64,000 bases of DNA, taken from positions 86,300-150,299 of the forward strand of contig NZ_JASNRD010000015.1 of assembly GCF_030412015.1 (NCBI RefSeq), given 5' to 3'. This document shows, one piece after another, positions 62,530 to 64,000 of the stretch. Numbering within the stretch: the stretch's first letter is position 1; each line of letters begins with the position of its first letter. Both the position numbers and the translations under genes were made by a program. Under the pieces are notes generated by a model, which saw only the letters and a list, made by a program, of their open reading frames with translations, did not search any database and was not told the DNA's origin. Source of the stretch: Massilia sp. YIM B02763 (GTDB taxonomy: Bacteria > Pseudomonadota > Gammaproteobacteria > Burkholderiales > Burkholderiaceae_D).

Positions 62530-63159
62530 TCAAGGCCGATCGGCGCCGGCGTCTGCAAAGTTGTCACGCAAGAATTCGTCCTCGCGCTGTATCGTCAGGC
62601 CCGCTTCCTCCGCCAGCGCCAAGATGCGTGGCAAGTCGGCATGCTTTGCCAACAAAGGGGACCAATCGCTGCCACCCGTTCTGATGTGCAGGAGTTCCAT
62701 GCCGTGCTGCCTGACCCAGATGGAAAACGACAGCAGAATGTCGGCGGCAGTTGCTTCTTCGGTTCCGCTTGAGTGCCACGGGGCAGGCTGGCAATGAGAA
62801 CGCAAAGCTTCGTTTGCCCGCCATTCGATTTCTTCGCTCGCGCGATAGTCAAGATGGATCAGTAGCCATTTGCCGAGTTGTTGTCCGCGTTCCCCGACCA
62901 AACCGTTGAGCAAGGCGTCGCCAGCCATCTCGCCGGGTTGAAGGCATGACATGACTCGGCTGGCAAGACGCTGGCTTTCATCGGCCCCTAGATGTTGGGA
63001 TATCAATAGGACGAATTGCTTCAAGGCTCGTCTTGATTTTCTGGATACGGAAAAGTGCTCCTGGAGGATCTGCGTGTCCGACAGGCTCTCGTCCGCTTCG
63101 ACATGGACGTCGGGTCGACGGATATCCTTTTCCAGCAGCTTTTTCAGGAAGGTGAACAT
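62530..63159 (-). CDS. Hypothetical cytoplasmic protein
   Basis: 209 residues, soluble, no clear domain. Charged N-terminus (FLKKLLEKDIRRPDVHVEADESL), Leu-rich centre with QFVLLISQHLGADESQRLASRVM and a C-terminal half (LLSFSIWVRQHGMELLHIRTGGSDWSPLL). It might belong to the DUF6630-type family, but I am not sure. It precedes the two-helix membrane protein on the same strand. GC content is lower than in central genes. Confidence 0.65.
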   Translation of the reverse strand: MFTFLKKLLEKDIRRPDVHVEADESLSDTQILQEHFSVSRKSRRALKQFVLLISQHLGADESQRLASRVMSCLQPGEMAGDALLNGLVGERGQQLGKWLLIHLDYRASEEIEWRANEALRSHCQPAPWHSSGTEEATAADILLSFSIWVRQHGMELLHIRTGGSDWSPLLAKHADLPRILALAEEAGLTIQREDEFLRDNFADAGADRP

Positions 63160-63207
63160 GATACGTGGTGGTGGCAGCCTGACGCGGATGGCAATACGCC
63201 GGGTCGG

Positions 63208-63816
63208 TCAATCGCAGCCAAATTCCTCGTACGGGAGTTTGGCTTCCTGGTTTTCCTGCGACAGGTCGGCCCACTTGCGGCCGGCGTCGAGGTCTTTGTC
63301 GACGCCGTCACCGGCGCACAACATGATCGCCACGTCGGCCTGGGCCGAGGCCAAGCCATGCTGGGCAGCCACGAGGTCGAGCGCATACGCTCTTGCCGCG
63401 TCTTTTCTCGCGTACGCCGAATCCCTCTTGTAGACATCCGCCAGTCGCGCGTGGGCGATGGGATGGCCTGCCTGCACGGCCGCTTCGAACAAGCCGAGGG
63501 CACGCGCCCGGTTCGCTGCGAGATCACGCGGCTGGCAGCCCCCGGTGCAGTACCAGAGCCACGTGCCGAGGAGATACTCGGCACTCGGGACCTTCGCGTC
63601 CGCCGCAACGCCCATCAGTTCATAGGCGCGCTGGGACCGGCCGTCTTCCATCAGATTACGTGCCAATTGCACCGTCGCCGCGAGATCACGCTGCGCATGC
63701 ATTTTCTCGAGTGTCGCGTTGTCCAGGTCATGAACGCGGGCAAGGTAGGGATCTGACCACTCGGCGGCATGGATCGCACTACTGAGGCAAGCAAGCAAGA
63801 GGAAAAATTTCTTCAT
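63208..63816 (-). CDS. Exported Sel1-like repeat protein
   Basis: 202 residues with a signal peptide 1-18 (KKFFLLLACLSSAIHA). At least three Sel1/TPR-like units follow: QRAYELMGVAADAKVPSAEYLLGTWLWYC, RALGLFEAAVQAGHPIAHARLADVYKRD, AYALDLVAAQHGLASAQADVAIMLCAGDG. The Cys residues (CTGGC, CAGDG) could form disulfides. Such proteins mediate protein contacts; partner unknown. It is 48 bp upstream of the hypothetical gene at 62530 on the same strand. Confidence 0.85.
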   Translation of the reverse strand: MKKFFLLLACLSSAIHAAEWSDPYLARVHDLDNATLEKMHAQRDLAATVQLARNLMEDGRSQRAYELMGVAADAKVPSAEYLLGTWLWYCTGGCQPRDLAANRARALGLFEAAVQAGHPIAHARLADVYKRDSAYARKDAARAYALDLVAAQHGLASAQADVAIMLCAGDGVDKDLDAGRKWADLSQENQEAKLPYEEFGCD

Positions 63817-63968
63817 TGCATGATTATAGGTGGGTCGAACACGGGCTCCTACCGGGATGTTGTCCTTATGTAACTATGAGCTGGAGCGTCGGCAAGCCCA
63901 AGTTTGCCAAGCGCAACGGTCTGAACCGACCCAAGTTTGCATGCCGCGAACGACATTGGGCCCCTGCC

Positions 63969-64000
63969 TGTGAACTGACCCAGAGAAGTTAGACATAACT
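63969..64000. mobile_element. Possible IS3-family terminal inverted repeat at window edge
   Basis: The last 32 bases contain TGAACTGACCCAGAGAAG and TTAGACA, close to the TGAACTGacCC...AGAAGTTAGACA ends of IS3-type elements. No transposase lies inside the window, so the element would continue beyond it or be a remnant. The preceding 60 bp carry two copies of CCCAAGTTTGC (about 63898 and 63930). Confidence 0.45.

Overview
The window is about 68% GC, densely packed with genes on both strands. Short intergenic gaps, TonB-dependent receptor loci, PEP-CTERM proteins, FixJ/LytTR two-component systems and GGDEF/EAL proteins together suggest a betaproteobacterial chromosome, most likely Oxalobacteraceae (Massilia-like). 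This is inferred from gene content; no rRNA or tRNA gene is present to test it. There is no CRISPR array, prophage or complete insertion sequence. The accessory signs are a broken filamentous-haemagglutinin gene, a lower-GC PIN-like gene, four REP/REPIN-type palindrome clusters and what looks like an IS3-family terminus at the right edge.

Layout. 0-10 kb: a short-chain dehydrogenase-like protein lacking its catalytic residues, a LytS/LytTR-type two-component pair, ribonuclease Z, the haemagglutinin/CdiA-type pseudogene, a PAS histidine kinase, and LysR genes next to a TauE/SafE exporter. 10-17 kb: LysR/MFS divergent pair, GNAT acetyltransferase, a siderophore-interacting reductase divergent from a MarR repressor with twin operators, a soluble chemoreceptor and a MocR-type regulator. 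17-23 kb: PIN-like protein, exported GH31 glycosidase with a strong terminator, M23 peptidase, a small repeat protein and a DUF2971 protein.

23-32.4 kb is the best-defined functional unit, a beta-glucoside utilisation locus: TonB receptor, GH1 beta-glucosidase, glucokinase and MFS permease on the minus strand, divergent from a flavin-dependent halogenase-like gene and a LacI-family repressor. A 14-bp palindrome (consensus TGAAATCGATTTCA) precedes the receptor (two copies), the GH1 gene and the lacI-type gene, and recurs about 15 kb away in front of a Tat-exported Gfo/Idh/MocA oxidoreductase, so one sugar-responsive regulon can be read from sequence alone.

32-50 kb: SDR plus hydrolase with divergent LysR, a DUF2236 protein, a GGDEF/EAL protein, a PafA-like phosphatase, and a polyphosphate set (ppx/gppA, sixA-like, ppk1) split by a block carrying a response regulator, a CCXG-type PEP-CTERM protein, an SMP-30 protein, a lipoprotein, a VOC protein and the Gfo/Idh gene. 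50-64 kb: CzcE-like protein, AraC regulator, a beta-propeller hybrid-periplasmic histidine kinase divergent from an isochorismatase-XapX-receiver-FixJ run, an S41-like protease, a phosphoesterase, an Lgt-like/thioredoxin fusion, uridine kinase, and three small genes of unknown or scaffold-like function.
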